A stretch of 44,743 nucleotides of DNA from Jiangella ureilytica (GCF_004348545.1 NZ_SMKL01000050.1:1-44743), one strand, 5' to 3'; counted from the first letter of the stretch, positions 31,799 through 40,755 are shown. Numbers and translations: made by a program. The notes: generated by a model from the letters alone, not told the origin.

Positions 31799-31844
31799 TT
31801 GACCGTCGACAGCTAACGGTTATAGTCAAGGCTAACGGTTATAG
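31799..31844 (+). promoter_or_regulatory. PadR operon promoter with paired operator repeats
   Basis: TTGACC (31799-31804) and TATAGT (31821-31826) are spaced by 16 bases, a good -35/-10 pair. GCTAACGGTTATAG occurs twice, at 31812-31825 and 31831-31844, a 19-bp period. The first copy overlaps the -10 and the second lies between it and the GGAGG ribosome site. Binding of PadR there would block its own operon. Confidence 0.75.
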
Positions 31845-31853
31845 GGAGGTCCG

Positions 31854-32399
31854 ATGCAGCAGGAAGTGGTTCTCGCGCTGCTGGCGAAGGAGCCGTCGCA
31901 CGGCTACCAGCTGCGCGCCCGGCTGCGGCAGGCGCTCGGCCCGGTCGGCGAGGCGATGAACGCCGGTCAGGTCTACGTCGTCCTCACCCGGCTCGAGAAG
32001 GCCGGCCTCGTCACCACCGAGCGCCCCGAGCGTCCGAACCCGGCCAAGACGGCCAAGGACCCCGCCGACCGCAAGACCTACGTTCTCACCCCGCAGGGCC
32101 AGCAGCGCGTCGCCGAGTGGCTGACCGAGGTGAGCTGGCCCAAGCCCGATCTCGCCGAGTTCCACCTCAAGCTGGTCGCCGCGGCGGCCGCGGGGCTCGC
32201 CGACCCGCTCGGCATCGTCGACACCCAGCGGCGCGAGCTGCTGCGCCGGCTGCGTGAAGCGCAGCGGGCCGCGATGGCCGAGCCCGACGGCTCCGACGCC
32301 GCCCTGCTGCTGGAGGGCATCGTCCTCCGGCTCCAGGCCGACCTGCGCTGGCTCGAGGCGTGCGAACGCAGCTGGACGACCCGAAGGAGCACGTCGTGA
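31854..32399 (+). CDS. PadR-family transcriptional repressor
   Basis: 181 residues. The winged helix-turn-helix is VVLALLAKEPSHGYQLRARLRQALGPVGEAMNAGQVYVVLTRLEKAGLVTTERPERPNPAKTAKDPADRKTYVLTPQGQQRVAEWL, with the family's GYQL and GQVYVVLTRLEKAGLV motifs. The C-terminal dimerisation helices are RELLRRLREAQRAAM and LRLQADLRWLEACERSW. ATG 31854 follows GGGAGGT. The stop overlaps the ABC ATPase start as GTGA. PadR proteins of this class control linked ABC exporters and sense the exported drug. Confidence 0.93.
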   Translation: MQQEVVLALLAKEPSHGYQLRARLRQALGPVGEAMNAGQVYVVLTRLEKAGLVTTERPERPNPAKTAKDPADRKTYVLTPQGQQRVAEWLTEVSWPKPDLAEFHLKLVAAAAAGLADPLGIVDTQRRELLRRLREAQRAAMAEPDGSDAALLLEGIVLRLQADLRWLEACERSWTTRRSTS

Positions 32400-33142
32400 C
32401 CACCGCTGAACCACGCCTCGCCCTCGCCACCCGGGGGCTGACGAAGACCTACGGCGACGGCGAGAGCCTCGTCCGCGCCGTCGACGCCGTCGACCTCGAG
32501 GTCGCGCGGGGCGAGACGGTCGCCGTCATGGGACCCAGCGGCTGCGGGAAGTCGACGCTGCTGCACCTGGTCGGCGGCCTCGACCGGCCGAGTTCGGGTG
32601 AGATCGACCTGGCCGGGCGCCGCATCGACCGGCTCGGCGAGCGGGCGCTGGCGCGGCTCCGCCGCACCGACGTCGGCTTCGTCTTCCAGGCCTTCCATCT
32701 GATGGACGAGCTCACCGTCGTCGAGAACGTCGAGCTCCCCGCCCTGCTCGCCGGGCATTCCCCGCGCCGGGCGAGGGCGCGCGCCATGGCGCTGCTGGAT
32801 CGCGTCGGCGTCGAGCACAAGGCCGGCAGCCTGCCCACCGCGCTCTCCGGCGGCCAGCGCCAGCGCGTCGCCGTCGCCCGCGCGCTGAGCAACGAGCCGG
32901 TCCTCGTCCTCGCCGACGAGCCCACCGGCAATCTCGACAGCGCGGCCACCCTCGACGTGCTGCGGCTGTTCGAGGAGCTGCACGAGTCCGGCCAGACGCT
33001 GGTCATCGTCACGCACGACGAGCGCATCGCGGCGACGGCGGACCGGCTCATCACGATGCGCGACGGCGCATTCGTCGACGAGACCCGCCTGACCGGCGGC
33101 ACGAGCGGGCGCCTCGGCGCGCTCGCCGGGTTCGAGAGCTGA
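32396..33142 (+). CDS. ABC transporter ATPase, MacB/LolD-like
   Basis: 248 residues. Walker A GPSGCGKST, Q-loop FVFQAFHLMDELTVVENVELP, signature LSGGQRQRVAVA, Walker B VLVLADEPTGNLD and switch VTHDE. FQxFxLxxxLTVxENVxLP and DEPTGNLD are hallmarks of ATPases that pair with FtsX-type permeases. The start is GTG 32396 in the GTGA overlap with padR, and the permease begins 5 bp after the stop. It powers a mechanotransmission-type exporter. Confidence 0.95.
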   Translation: MTTAEPRLALATRGLTKTYGDGESLVRAVDAVDLEVARGETVAVMGPSGCGKSTLLHLVGGLDRPSSGEIDLAGRRIDRLGERALARLRRTDVGFVFQAFHLMDELTVVENVELPALLAGHSPRRARARAMALLDRVGVEHKAGSLPTALSGGQRQRVAVARALSNEPVLVLADEPTGNLDSAATLDVLRLFEELHESGQTLVIVTHDERIAATADRLITMRDGAFVDETRLTGGTSGRLGALAGFES

Positions 33143-33147
33143 CGGCG

Positions 33148-35019
33148 ATGGGCCGGCTTCTCCTGGTGGCCCGGCTGGCCGCCCGCGACCTGCGACGGCG
33201 TCCGGCCGAGGCCGCGCTGCTGCTGCTCGCCATCGCCGCCGCGACGACGACGCTGACCCTCGGCCTGGTGATGCACGGCGTCGCCGGCGACCCCTACCAG
33301 CGCACCCGCGAGGCGACGTCCGGCCCCGACATCGTGGCCAGCGTCGCACTGAACCCCTTCACCGGCGCGGCGGCCGACCCCGCCCCGCTCGAGGACCTGG
33401 CCGGCGCCGACGGCGTCACCGCCGGCAGCGGCCCGTTCCCGGTCGCCGGCTCCGAGATCGAGGTGGGCGGCCAGACGGCGGACGTGCAGCTCATCGGGCG
33501 CTCGGTCGAGCCGGCCGACGTCGACCAGCCGGCCGTCACGGACGGCGACTGGCTCCGCGACGGCGCCGTCGTGGTCGAGGCCGCCTTCGCCGGCGCGCTC
33601 GGCATCGAGGCCGGCGACACCGTCACGCTCGACGGCGAGACCGTCGAGGTCGCGGGCGTCGCCGTCACCGCTGCCATGACGCCGTACCCGTGGTCGAACT
33701 GCCTCGTTCTGTGCGCCCCGTTCCGCGACGACGACGGCGAGGGTGAGGGCGCGGCGGGTGGCGGCCCCGCACGGCCCGAGCCCCAGGTCGAGTCCCTCAC
33801 CGACCCCGGGCTGGTCTGGGTCATGGAGGACGAGCTGACGGCGTTCGCCTCGTCGCCCGACGCGCTGTCCTACGTCACGTATCTGCAGCTCGACGACCCC
33901 GACTCCGCTCAGGCCTTCGCCGATGCCCGACAGCCGCAGGGACCCGGCGACGAGGACAAGCCGTTCCTCGAGCCGTGGCAGCACATCGTCGAGCAGGTCA
34001 CCCACGTCGAGCGCAACGCGCAGCGGGTGCTGCTGACCGGCGGCTGGCTGCTCGGCATCCTGGCCGTGGCCAGCGTCGCCGTCCTCGTCGGCGGCCGCAT
34101 GGCGGACCAGACCCGGCGGGTCGGGCTGCTGAAGGCGGTCGGCGGCACGCCGGCCCTGGTCGCCGCCGTCCTGCTCGCCGAGTACGTCGTCGTCGCCCTC
34201 GTCGCGTCGGCCGCCGGGCTGGTCGGCGGGCGGCTCGCGGCGCCGGCGATCACGGACCGGGCGGCGGGCCTGCTCGGCGGCGCGGCCGCCCCGTCGCTGA
34301 CCGCCGGCGCCGTGCTGACGGTGACGGCGGTCGCGCTGGGCGTGGCCGTGCTCGCGACGTTCGTCCCGGCGATCCGCGCGGCCCGCACCAGCACAGTCGC
34401 CGCCCTGAACGAGTCCGCCCGGCCGCCCCGCCGGGTCGGCTGGCTGGTCGCGCTCTCGTCCCGGCTGCCGGTCGTGCTGCTCATCGCGCTGCGGGTGGCC
34501 GGACGGCGGCCGCGGCGGGCCCTGCTCGGAGTCGCCAGTGTCACCGTCACCGTCAGCGGCCTCGTCGCCGCACTCGCCGCCCATGCGGAGCTCGATGCCC
34601 AGCTGGCCGCCAACCCGGACCCGCGGATGGAGCGGCTGGGCGACGTGCTCGTCGTCATCACCGTCACGCTGGTCGCGCTGGCCGCCGTCAACACCGTCGT
34701 CAGCACCTGGGCGACCGTGCTCGACGTGCGGCACGCGTCGGCGGTCACCCGGGCGCTCGGCGCCACTCCGGCACAGCTCAGCGCCGGCCTGTCGCTCGCG
34801 CAGGTGGTGCCGGCGTTCGCCGGCGCCGTCCTGGGCTCGATCGGCGGACCGCTGCTCTACGACGCGGTCGACCAGGAGGACGTGGTCATGCCGCCGGGGT
34901 GGTGGCTGGTCGCCGTGGTCGCCGGCGTCGTGGTCGCGGTGTCCGTGCTGACGCTGGTTCCGGCGCGGCTCGCCGCCCGCCGTCCGGTCGCCCCGATCCT
35001 GCAGGCGGAGACGGCCTGA
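33148..35019 (+). CDS. FtsX-family ABC permease
   Basis: 623 residues. An N-terminal helix (AEAALLLLAIAAATTTLTLGLVMHGV) is followed by a large extracytoplasmic domain (about 45-275) and a first FtsX domain (LLGILAVASVAVLVGGRMADQTRRVGLLKAVGGTPALVAAVLLAEYVVVALVASAAGLVGGRLAA). A linker and second FtsX domain come last (TLVALAAVNTVVSTWATVLDVRHASAVTRALGATPAQLSAGLSLAQVVPAFAGAVLG). RxxGLLKAVGGTP and TRALGATPAQL are the coupling helices that contact the ATPase. It is the last gene of the PadR operon. The exported substrate is unknown. Confidence 0.93.
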   Translation: MGRLLLVARLAARDLRRRPAEAALLLLAIAAATTTLTLGLVMHGVAGDPYQRTREATSGPDIVASVALNPFTGAAADPAPLEDLAGADGVTAGSGPFPVAGSEIEVGGQTADVQLIGRSVEPADVDQPAVTDGDWLRDGAVVVEAAFAGALGIEAGDTVTLDGETVEVAGVAVTAAMTPYPWSNCLVLCAPFRDDDGEGEGAAGGGPARPEPQVESLTDPGLVWVMEDELTAFASSPDALSYVTYLQLDDPDSAQAFADARQPQGPGDEDKPFLEPWQHIVEQVTHVERNAQRVLLTGGWLLGILAVASVAVLVGGRMADQTRRVGLLKAVGGTPALVAAVLLAEYVVVALVASAAGLVGGRLAAPAITDRAAGLLGGAAAPSLTAGAVLTVTAVALGVAVLATFVPAIRAARTSTVAALNESARPPRRVGWLVALSSRLPVVLLIALRVAGRRPRRALLGVASVTVTVSGLVAALAAHAELDAQLAANPDPRMERLGDVLVVITVTLVALAAVNTVVSTWATVLDVRHASAVTRALGATPAQLSAGLSLAQVVPAFAGAVLGSIGGPLLYDAVDQEDVVMPPGWWLVAVVAGVVVAVSVLTLVPARLAARRPVAPILQAETA

Positions 35020-35021
35020 CC

Positions 35022-35078
35022 GGCGGGGGCCGCGGCCCCGCCGCCCCGCTTCAGCCGGGCGGGGCCCGGGGCGCCCCG
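35022..35078. terminator. GC-rich double hairpin between convergent genes
   Basis: GGCGGGG (35022-35028) pairs with CCCCGCC (35036-35042), and a second GGCGGGG...CCCCGCC stem follows by 35078. GCCCCGCYTCAGC occurs twice. The FtsX stop is just before it and the ACT-protein stop just after, so it probably ends both transcripts. Confidence 0.6.
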
Positions 35079-35080
35079 CC

Positions 35081-35467
35081 TCAGCGGACGACGTCGCCGA
35101 GCACCGCCCGCGCGGCGTCGTGGTCGTCGACGCACAGCACGCCGACGAACTGCGCGTCGGACACCCGCACCGGCAGGAACACCTCGACGTTCACCCCGGC
35201 GTCGGCCAGCGTGCGGAACGTGGCGGCGCCGGCGCCGGGAGCGTTCTTGAGGCGCACCGTCAGCGCGTCCCGCTCCCGGGCGTCGAACCCGGCGTCCTGC
35301 AGCGCCGTCCGCGCCGCCGACTCGTCGTCGGCGATGAACGCGACCGTGCCGGTGTCGCCGCGCGCGACGCCGCAGATGACCAGGTTGACGCCGCGCGCCG
35401 CCATGACCTCACACAGGTCGGCGAGTCGTCCGGGCTGGTTCTCGAACTCGACGGTGAAGGCGCTCAT
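35081..35467 (-). CDS. Tandem ACT-domain amino-acid-binding protein
   Basis: 128 residues made of two ACT-like halves: FTVEFENQPGRLADLCEVMAARGVNLVICGVARGDTGTVAFIADDESAARTALQDAG (about 4-60), then ALTVRLKNAPGAGAATFRTLADAGVNVEVFLPVRVSDAQFVGVLCVDDHDAARAVL. NxPGRLA and the Gly before the helix are typical ligand-contact positions. Free-standing ACT proteins sense amino acids or modulate enzymes. ATG 35467 is chosen for the AGGAGG eight bases upstream; GTG 35476 is in frame but overlaps that site. It stands alone. Confidence 0.9.
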   Translation of the reverse strand: MSAFTVEFENQPGRLADLCEVMAARGVNLVICGVARGDTGTVAFIADDESAARTALQDAGFDARERDALTVRLKNAPGAGAATFRTLADAGVNVEVFLPVRVSDAQFVGVLCVDDHDAARAVLGDVVR

Positions 35468-35607
35468 GGCGCTCACCTCCTACGACAGGAGCCCTCGCCG
35501 CCCAACGTACTCCCGTCTGCCGCTCCTCGACCGCGCCAGACCGTGCCTCTCGCCCATGCGACGCCGGCGTCCGCTGGCCAGCGGGATCATCCCCACAGCG
35601 TCACTGC

Positions 35608-36066
35608 TCAGCGACCGCAGCGGTCCACACGCTCCCAGGGCCAGGCGGTGGCGAGCCAGCTCGCGACAGCGTCGGCCAGTGGCACGTCCAAGCCCGATCT
35701 GTCGGCCCGCACCCAGGACCGCACCCTGACGTCCCACTCGTCGGAGGCCGAGGGATACATGTAGACGCAGCCGATGACGTCGTCGTCGCCCGGGTCGAGG
35801 ACCGTGAAGGTGAAACCGGCGCGCCGCGTGAAGTCGTCGGCGTGGCGGCGAAGGTCGGCGAGGTTCTCCTCGAGCGTCATGCCATTGCTGGGTGGCCAGT
35901 TGCCGTGGGGATAGCCAGGCGTGGAGCGTATGTGCTCGATGCTCGACATCCAGGCGGCATGGTCCGCGTGATTGTGTTGCGGCCCCAGCGGTTCGAGGTG
36001 GAACTGGTCGGTGGCGAGTGACGTCGGCGGCTCGAAGCCGACAGGCACGAACTGTTCCGATGTCAT
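35608..36066 (-). CDS. GNAT-family N-acetyltransferase
   Basis: 152 residues from ATG 36066. The profile is LEPLGPQHNHADHAAWMSSIEHIRSTPG, then NLADLRRHADDFTRRAGFTFTVLDPGDDDVIGCVYMYPSASDEWDVRVRSWVRADRSGLDVPLADAVASWL. GCVYMYP is the strand before the acetyl-CoA site, and the R-A-D-x-S-G-L-D-x-P-L helix start is the (degenerate) pyrophosphate loop. It transfers acetyl from acetyl-CoA to an unknown acceptor. There is no obvious ribosome site, and a start three residues upstream is possible. Gene neighbours give no hint. Confidence 0.85.
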   Translation of the reverse strand: MTSEQFVPVGFEPPTSLATDQFHLEPLGPQHNHADHAAWMSSIEHIRSTPGYPHGNWPPSNGMTLEENLADLRRHADDFTRRAGFTFTVLDPGDDDVIGCVYMYPSASDEWDVRVRSWVRADRSGLDVPLADAVASWLATAWPWERVDRCGR

Positions 36067-36274
36067 GACCGGGACCATACCGGGCGGGCCAGACCTCCGG
36101 CACTCGAGCGTCTCGGCGGCATGCCGAAGGCCGATGCCTTCTGTTCCGCAGCTGAGCGCGCTCGGCAGGCGGCATGACCCTTGTCCGGTCGCACCACTCG
36201 TTGCGCGGATCGCGACACGACAGGCAGTTCGCGGATGCATCCGGATGCGGCAGCAGGAGGGTGCGACGCCCGGG

Positions 36275-36634
36275 TCAGGAGGGCTGTGGCCCTATGCCAC
36301 CGACGCGAGCCGCCTCGAAGCCGGCCGTGTCGGGTGCGGTCTCCTTGAGCTCCACGAACAGGATGTGCGTGGGAGTGCCGCCGATGTTTTCGCCGTGATG
36401 GCCTTGAGCCGGCAGCCAACCGACCGCACCCGCCTCCAGTTCCACCTCCCGCACAACGTCGCCCGACACCAGACGCCTGCGAAAGGCACTCAACGTGTAC
36501 ATGATGCTGTCCGGGTGCTGATGCGGAGTCGTCTTGTCGCCCGGCTGATCCGAGTACTCGAGCACTCGAACCCGCTCGTTCTCGAAGACAACCTTGTAGT
36601 ACTCCGGATTGCTGGCAACGGGATCGAGGGTCAT
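36275..36634 (-). CDS. Cupin-domain protein
   Basis: 119 residues with a single conserved cupin. Motif 1 is PGDKTTPHQHPDSIMYTLSAFRRRLVSGD, with the two metal-type His in HQHPD. Motif 2 is ELEAGAVGWLPAQGHHGENIGGTPTHILFVELK. It belongs with small cytoplasmic beta-barrel proteins that bind metals or act as dioxygenases or sensors. The ATG at 36632-36634 precedes DPVASNPEYYKVVFENERVRVLEY, a common family opening. It is preceded by a 190-bp gap holding a hairpin. No partner gene is evident. Confidence 0.88.
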   Translation of the reverse strand: MTLDPVASNPEYYKVVFENERVRVLEYSDQPGDKTTPHQHPDSIMYTLSAFRRRLVSGDVVREVELEAGAVGWLPAQGHHGENIGGTPTHILFVELKETAPDTAGFEAARVGGIGPQPS

Positions 36635-36736
36635 ACAGGCAGCATGCCAGCTCAGCGGCCCCGTGCGGACCTCGCCGGACCTGCGCGATCACGCGAAGCC
36701 GACCAGGCCGGGTTCCATGGGACTCGAAGCCCCGAC

Positions 36737-36772
36737 GGGACCATCCCCCGCGTGCGGGGGAATGAGAGCACG
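36737..36772. other. Solitary hairpin resembling a type I-E CRISPR repeat
   Basis: CCCCCGCGTGCGGGGG forms a strong stem. On the minus strand the flanks read GTGCTC at one end and GGATGGTCCC at the other, as in many actinobacterial type I-E repeats, but with five extra bases after GTGCTC. Only one copy exists and no cas genes are near. It may simply be the terminator of the LLM oxidoreductase. Confidence 0.35.
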
Positions 36773-36826
36773 CACCTTCCGAGCTGCGGCGATCGTGAGC
36801 TGCAGCCCGACTGGGTCGGTTCATGC

Positions 36827-37675
36827 TCAGCCGATGGAGCGCAGCCGCGGGAGCAGCTCGGCGACGGCGTTCGCCTGGGCTTCGGCGGAGCCGGGGCGGG
36901 TGATGACGATGATGTCGTCGGCGCCGACGGCGGCGAACTCCTCGACCCGCGCCAGGATGTCGGCGGGGTCGTCGCCGAGACGCAACTGCATGGTCCGCCG
37001 GATGGCCGCCGGGTCGCGGCCCACGTCACCACAGTGAGCATCCAACACGCCGGACAGCTCGGCGAACTCCGCCGGCTCGACGCCGGTGGCGTTCCAGGCG
37101 TCGGCGTAGAGGGCGGTGATGCGCAGCGTCCGCTTGCGCCCGCTGCCGCCGATCCAGATGGGCGGGTACGGCGACTGGACCGGCTTCGGCTCGGCGACGG
37201 CGTCCTGCACCTGGTAGTGCGCACCGGAGAAGGTGGTCCGCGGCTGCGTCCACAGCGACCGGATGATCTGGCAGGCCTCCTCGAGCCGGTCGAGCCGCTC
37301 CCCCGCGGTCCCGAACTCGAGCCCGAACATCGTGTGCTCGTACTCCGCCCACGCCGCGCCGAGACCGAACTCGAGCCGTCCGGCGGACAGGTGGTCGACG
37401 GTGGTGGCGATCTTGGCGAGCACGCCCGGGTGCCGGTACGTGTTGCCGGTGACCATGCAGCCGATGCGCACCCGCGTCGTCGCCTCGGCCATGGCCGCGA
37501 GCAGCGCCCAGGCGTCGAAGATGTCGCCGTCGGGCTCGCCGCCGATGGTGGCGAAGTGGTCCATGTTCCACACGTGGTCGAAGCCCGACTCGTCGGCGAC
37601 CCGCCAGACCGCGCGGTACTCGTCGATGGGGGCCTGCTGGCTCAGCTTCAGTCCGTAGCGCACGTCGTCAGTCAA
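36827..37675 (-). CDS. LLM-class (F420/FMN-dependent) flavin oxidoreductase
   Basis: 282 residues with a luciferase-like barrel: YGLKLSQQAPIDEYRAVWRVADESGFDHVWNMDHF, TRVRIGCMVTGNTYRHPGVLAKIATTVDHLSAGRLEFGLGAAWAEYEHTMFG, PPIWIGGSGRKRTLRITALYADAWNATG. This is the usual F420-dependent subgroup arrangement in actinobacteria, reducing or oxidising an unknown small molecule. The start is TTG 37675 or GTG 37663; neither has a clear ribosome site. It begins 10 bp after the FMO-like gene's stop, so the two are probably one transcript. Confidence 0.88.
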   Translation of the reverse strand: MTDDVRYGLKLSQQAPIDEYRAVWRVADESGFDHVWNMDHFATIGGEPDGDIFDAWALLAAMAEATTRVRIGCMVTGNTYRHPGVLAKIATTVDHLSAGRLEFGLGAAWAEYEHTMFGLEFGTAGERLDRLEEACQIIRSLWTQPRTTFSGAHYQVQDAVAEPKPVQSPYPPIWIGGSGRKRTLRITALYADAWNATGVEPAEFAELSGVLDAHCGDVGRDPAAIRRTMQLRLGDDPADILARVEEFAAVGADDIIVITRPGSAEAQANAVAELLPRLRSIG

Positions 37676-37685
37676 CCACGCGCCG

Positions 37686-38744
37686 TCAGGCCGCTGCCGG
37701 CACCCGCGCCAGGAACTCCCTGATCTCCACGGCGGCGTCGCGGCCGGCCCGGTTGGCGCCGACGGTGCTGGCGGACGGCCCGTAGCCGACCAGGTGGATC
37801 CGCGGGTCGCGCACCACGCGGGTGCCGTCCATGCGCACCCCGCCACCCGGCTCGCGCAGGCCCAGCGGCGTCAGGTGACCCAGCGCCGCCCGGTACCCGG
37901 TCGCCCACACGATCACGTCGGCCTCGACCACCGTCCCGTCGGCGAACCACACCCCGGACGGCACCAGGCGCGCGAACATCGGCCGCCGGTTCAGCACGCC
38001 CTTCTCCATCGCCTCGCGCACGACGTCGGTGTAGCCGAGCCCGGTGACCGCGACGACGCTGAGCGGCGGCAGACCGGCCCGCACCCGCTCCTCGACGTCG
38101 GCGATGATCGAGCGGCCGACCTCGGGCGAGAAGTCGCCGTAGCGGAACTCCGGCGGCCGGCGCGTCACCCACGTCACCGAGGCCGCGACGTCGCCGATCT
38201 CGGAGAGCACGTGCGCCGCCGAGTGCCCGCCGCCGACGACGACCACCCGCCGGCCCGCGAACGACGACGGCCCGCGGTACTCCGACGAGTGCAGCTGGCG
38301 CCCCCGGAACTCCCTGGCGCCGGGGTAGTACGGCCAGTGCGGACGGGTCCAGGTGCCGGTCGCGTTGGCGACCACCCGCGCCGTCCACCTCGCGCCGTTC
38401 GACGCGGCCACCCGCAGCCGCCCGTCGTCGAGCGACTCGACCGAGGTCACCCGCACGGGCCGCAGCACGGGCAGCTCGAAGCGGCGCTCGTAGCCGGCGT
38501 AGTACTCGGCGACCACCCCGGACGCCGGCCGCGCGTCCTCGCCCGGCTCCGGCACCCGATGCGCGCCGGGAAGGTCGAAGACGCCGTGCACCTTGGCCAT
38601 GGTCAGGGTCGGCGGCCGCGACGCCCACGCCCCGCCCGCGGCCGGCGCCCCGTCCAGCACGACGAAGTCGACCCCCAGCCGCCGCAGGTGGTACGCCGTC
38701 GACAACCCGGCCTGGCCGGCTCCGATCACGACGACGTCAGTCAC
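37686..38744 (-). CDS. FAD-dependent flavoprotein monooxygenase-like oxidoreductase
   Basis: 352 residues. The FAD motif VVVIGAGQAGLSTAYHLRRLGVDFVVLD starts at residue 4. The NADPH-binding motif VVVVGGGHSAAHVLSEI is at about 167. The ATG motif VIVWATGYRA precedes the C-terminal HLVGYGPSASTVGANRAGRDAA helix that closes the FAD site. It is the compact ArsO/Trk-like relative of flavin monooxygenases, without FxGxxxHxxxW in the strict form. The start is GTG 38744. The stop leads into the LLM oxidoreductase. It may couple flavin chemistry with that gene; the substrate is unknown. Confidence 0.9.
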   Translation of the reverse strand: MTDVVVIGAGQAGLSTAYHLRRLGVDFVVLDGAPAAGGAWASRPPTLTMAKVHGVFDLPGAHRVPEPGEDARPASGVVAEYYAGYERRFELPVLRPVRVTSVESLDDGRLRVAASNGARWTARVVANATGTWTRPHWPYYPGAREFRGRQLHSSEYRGPSSFAGRRVVVVGGGHSAAHVLSEIGDVAASVTWVTRRPPEFRYGDFSPEVGRSIIADVEERVRAGLPPLSVVAVTGLGYTDVVREAMEKGVLNRRPMFARLVPSGVWFADGTVVEADVIVWATGYRAALGHLTPLGLREPGGGVRMDGTRVVRDPRIHLVGYGPSASTVGANRAGRDAAVEIREFLARVPAAA

Positions 38745-38783
38745 ATCTGTGTGAACGACGGCGGCAGCTGCGGTCTTCCCCGA

Positions 38784-39545
38784 CTACCGCAGGGCGTCGA
38801 GCACGGAGGCGACGTTGAACCAGACGGCCCCTCCCACGACGGCGGCGAACGTGAGCAGCCACACGGCGCCGGGCACGAACGAGCGCCGGCCCATCAGGTA
38901 CGCGTCGGACGCCTCGACGCCGCGCCCGCTCGTGTGCGCCCGCACGACCGCCCACAGCCCGCGCACCGCGCCCACCGTCAGCAGCCAGGCGAATCCGTAG
39001 ACGACGACGGTGCACAGCCAGGCCGACCCGTACCACCCGACCAGGCCGAACGCGATCCCCGTCGTCAGCACCACGGCGACGGTCAGCAGGCTGCGCGAGA
39101 GCAGGAACACCAGCGCCAGGCAGAGCACGAGGATGCCGAGTGCCAGCCGGGCCCAGCCGTGTGTGGCCGCCCACACCAGCGCCCATCCGACCACGGCCGG
39201 CGCCGGATAGCCCCACCACATGGTCCAGAGCGTGCCCGGCGTGCTGTGCGACCAGAAGTTCGTCGCGCCGGACAGGTCGCCGCGCACCGTCACCCCGCGC
39301 AGCCGGAACCCCGCCGTCAGGGCCGCGACCACGTGCCCCAGCTCGTGCACGATGGTGACCGGGTAGCCGGCGAACCGCCAGGCCGGCCCGTACACCGCCA
39401 GGACGACGCCGGCGAGCGCGAACCCCAGCACCACGGACGACGGCATCGTCGCCAGCGTCTCGTCGACCCGGACGTTCGCGAACCAGTCGCGCACCCCGTT
39501 CGCCGCCCCGTCCGCCGTCCCGCCGCCGGACCCCGACTCAGCCAT
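38784..39545 (-). CDS. M50-type membrane zinc metalloprotease
   Basis: 253 residues with about six membrane segments. The zinc motif HELGH is at residues 67-71, at the end of the second hydrophobic segment (VTIVHELGHVVAALTAGFRLRGVTVRGDLSGATNF). The site-2-protease second motif (NxxPxxxLDG) is not obvious; an SGATNFWSHSTPGTLWTMWWGYPAPAVVG segment follows instead. M50B-like proteins of this size are widespread in actinobacteria. The ATG at 39543-39545 or GTG at 39546-39548 are both usable. It is divergent from the membrane protein at 39649. Confidence 0.85.
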   Translation of the reverse strand: MAESGSGGGTADGAANGVRDWFANVRVDETLATMPSSVVLGFALAGVVLAVYGPAWRFAGYPVTIVHELGHVVAALTAGFRLRGVTVRGDLSGATNFWSHSTPGTLWTMWWGYPAPAVVGWALVWAATHGWARLALGILVLCLALVFLLSRSLLTVAVVLTTGIAFGLVGWYGSAWLCTVVVYGFAWLLTVGAVRGLWAVVRAHTSGRGVEASDAYLMGRRSFVPGAVWLLTFAAVVGGAVWFNVASVLDALR

Positions 39546-39648
39546 CACCGCCCGACCCTAACCGACGATTCCCGATACCCTTCATCGGTGCGGTCCCGGG
39601 CTCCGGGGCCTCGCAGCACTCTCCGCTGGGGGCACGGAGGACATCCAG

Positions 39649-40755
39649 GTGCGGACCGCACGCGAACACAGCCGTCTGGCGAAGGGCGCTCTCGCCGGCG
39701 CCGTCGTCCTCGGCGGCGTGCTGGGCTGGCAGGTCTACGGCGTGTGGGCCGGGTCCGGCACGGTGGAGCACGCGCCGCGCCTGCTGATCGTCCTCGCGAC
39801 GTCGGGCGGCGACCGCCCCTACGAGATCCACGCCGACGTCCGGGTCGACGACCTCGACGGCGACCTGTCGTTCGTCTTCTACGGCCAGGGCGACGGCCTG
39901 GCCGATGAGTGGGCGTACGTCCCGATCGACGTCCAGGTCACGTTCGCGAGCAGCGGGATCGACGCACCGATCACCTGCGGGCCGGACGGCGAGCACGCGG
40001 CCGGCGCGGGCTTCGACGAGCTCTCCGCCGGTGCGAAGTGGGCGGTTCAGGTCGACCTCGTCAGCGACCGCCGGTCGGCTCTCAACTACCGCGAGGACGA
40101 CGGGGTCACCGTCGACACGGCGGCCGGCGACGGCGACGGCGGCCCGCAGCCGCCGGGCGAGAACCCGGCCGACGACGTCCCCGCCCCCGAGTCGGCCGAC
40201 TACCAGGTGTTCAGCAGCACCCTCGCCCTCCTGACCGAGAACAACTCCACGACGAGCCGCTGGTTCGACGGCGAGTCCGGCGTGGTCTGGGCGGAGCAGT
40301 GCACCATCCCCAGGGACTACGTCTGGCGCAGCTCGAAGAACTCGCTGTACGAGCTGGCGGCACGCGAGACGTTCCTGATGCCGCAGGTCAACGTCGTCGC
40401 GCAAGCCGGCGACGACCTCGTGCACCAGACCGGCCTCGTGGCCGACACCAGCGTCGCGCGCGAGTCGGGGCGCGATGTCCTCACGTCCTATCCGCCGTTC
40501 ACCGTCGGCTACGAGGGTTGGTTCACGACGGTCACCGCGCAGCGCAGCGGCACCAAGCTGCTGTTCACCGAGCAGCCGGTGCTGATCCTCGAGAACCGCG
40601 ACGCCGCACAGCGCAAGGAGCTGGTGCTCCTGCTGTACGGCGTCGCGGCCGGAGCCGCGGGCTCCCTGCTGGTCGCGGCCGTGTCGCACCTGACCGCGGC
40701 GCGCGCGGCCGCGGCGCGCGAGCGCGAGCGACCTACTGCAGCCGCTCCAGGATGA
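39649..40755 (+). CDS. Membrane protein of unknown function with extracytoplasmic domain
   Basis: 368 residues from GTG 39649. A membrane helix at about 12-33 ([24 protein letters not shown]) is followed by a 280-residue, probably extracytoplasmic beta-rich domain ([56 protein letters not shown] ... [10 protein letters not shown]). An acidic Gly/Asp/Pro loop lies near 160-185. A C-terminal helix ([24 protein letters not shown]) completes it. No family is recognised. Its last 23 bases overlap the convergent gatB 3' end. Confidence 0.75.
   Translation: MRTAREHSRLAKGALAGAVVLGGVLGWQVYGVWAGSGTVEHAPRLLIVLATSGGDRPYEIHADVRVDDLDGDLSFVFYGQGDGLADEWAYVPIDVQVTFASSGIDAPITCGPDGEHAAGAGFDELSAGAKWAVQVDLVSDRRSALNYREDDGVTVDTAAGDGDGGPQPPGENPADDVPAPESADYQVFSSTLALLTENNSTTSRWFDGESGVVWAEQCTIPRDYVWRSSKNSLYELAARETFLMPQVNVVAQAGDDLVHQTGLVADTSVARESGRDVLTSYPPFTVGYEGWFTTVTAQRSGTKLLFTEQPVLILENRDAAQRKELVLLLYGVAAGAAGSLLVAAVSHLTAARAAAARERERPTAAAPG

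Noticed and set aside
32449-34734. Long minus-strand frame opposite the ABC/FtsX genes
   Set aside because: The plus-strand genes carry all the expected motifs; the opposite frame is Arg/Gly/Ala-biased only.
36063-36824. Minus-strand frame of about 250 residues overlapping the cupin gene
   Set aside because: It competes with a cupin that has clear HQHPD and second-motif residues; it contains no motif itself.
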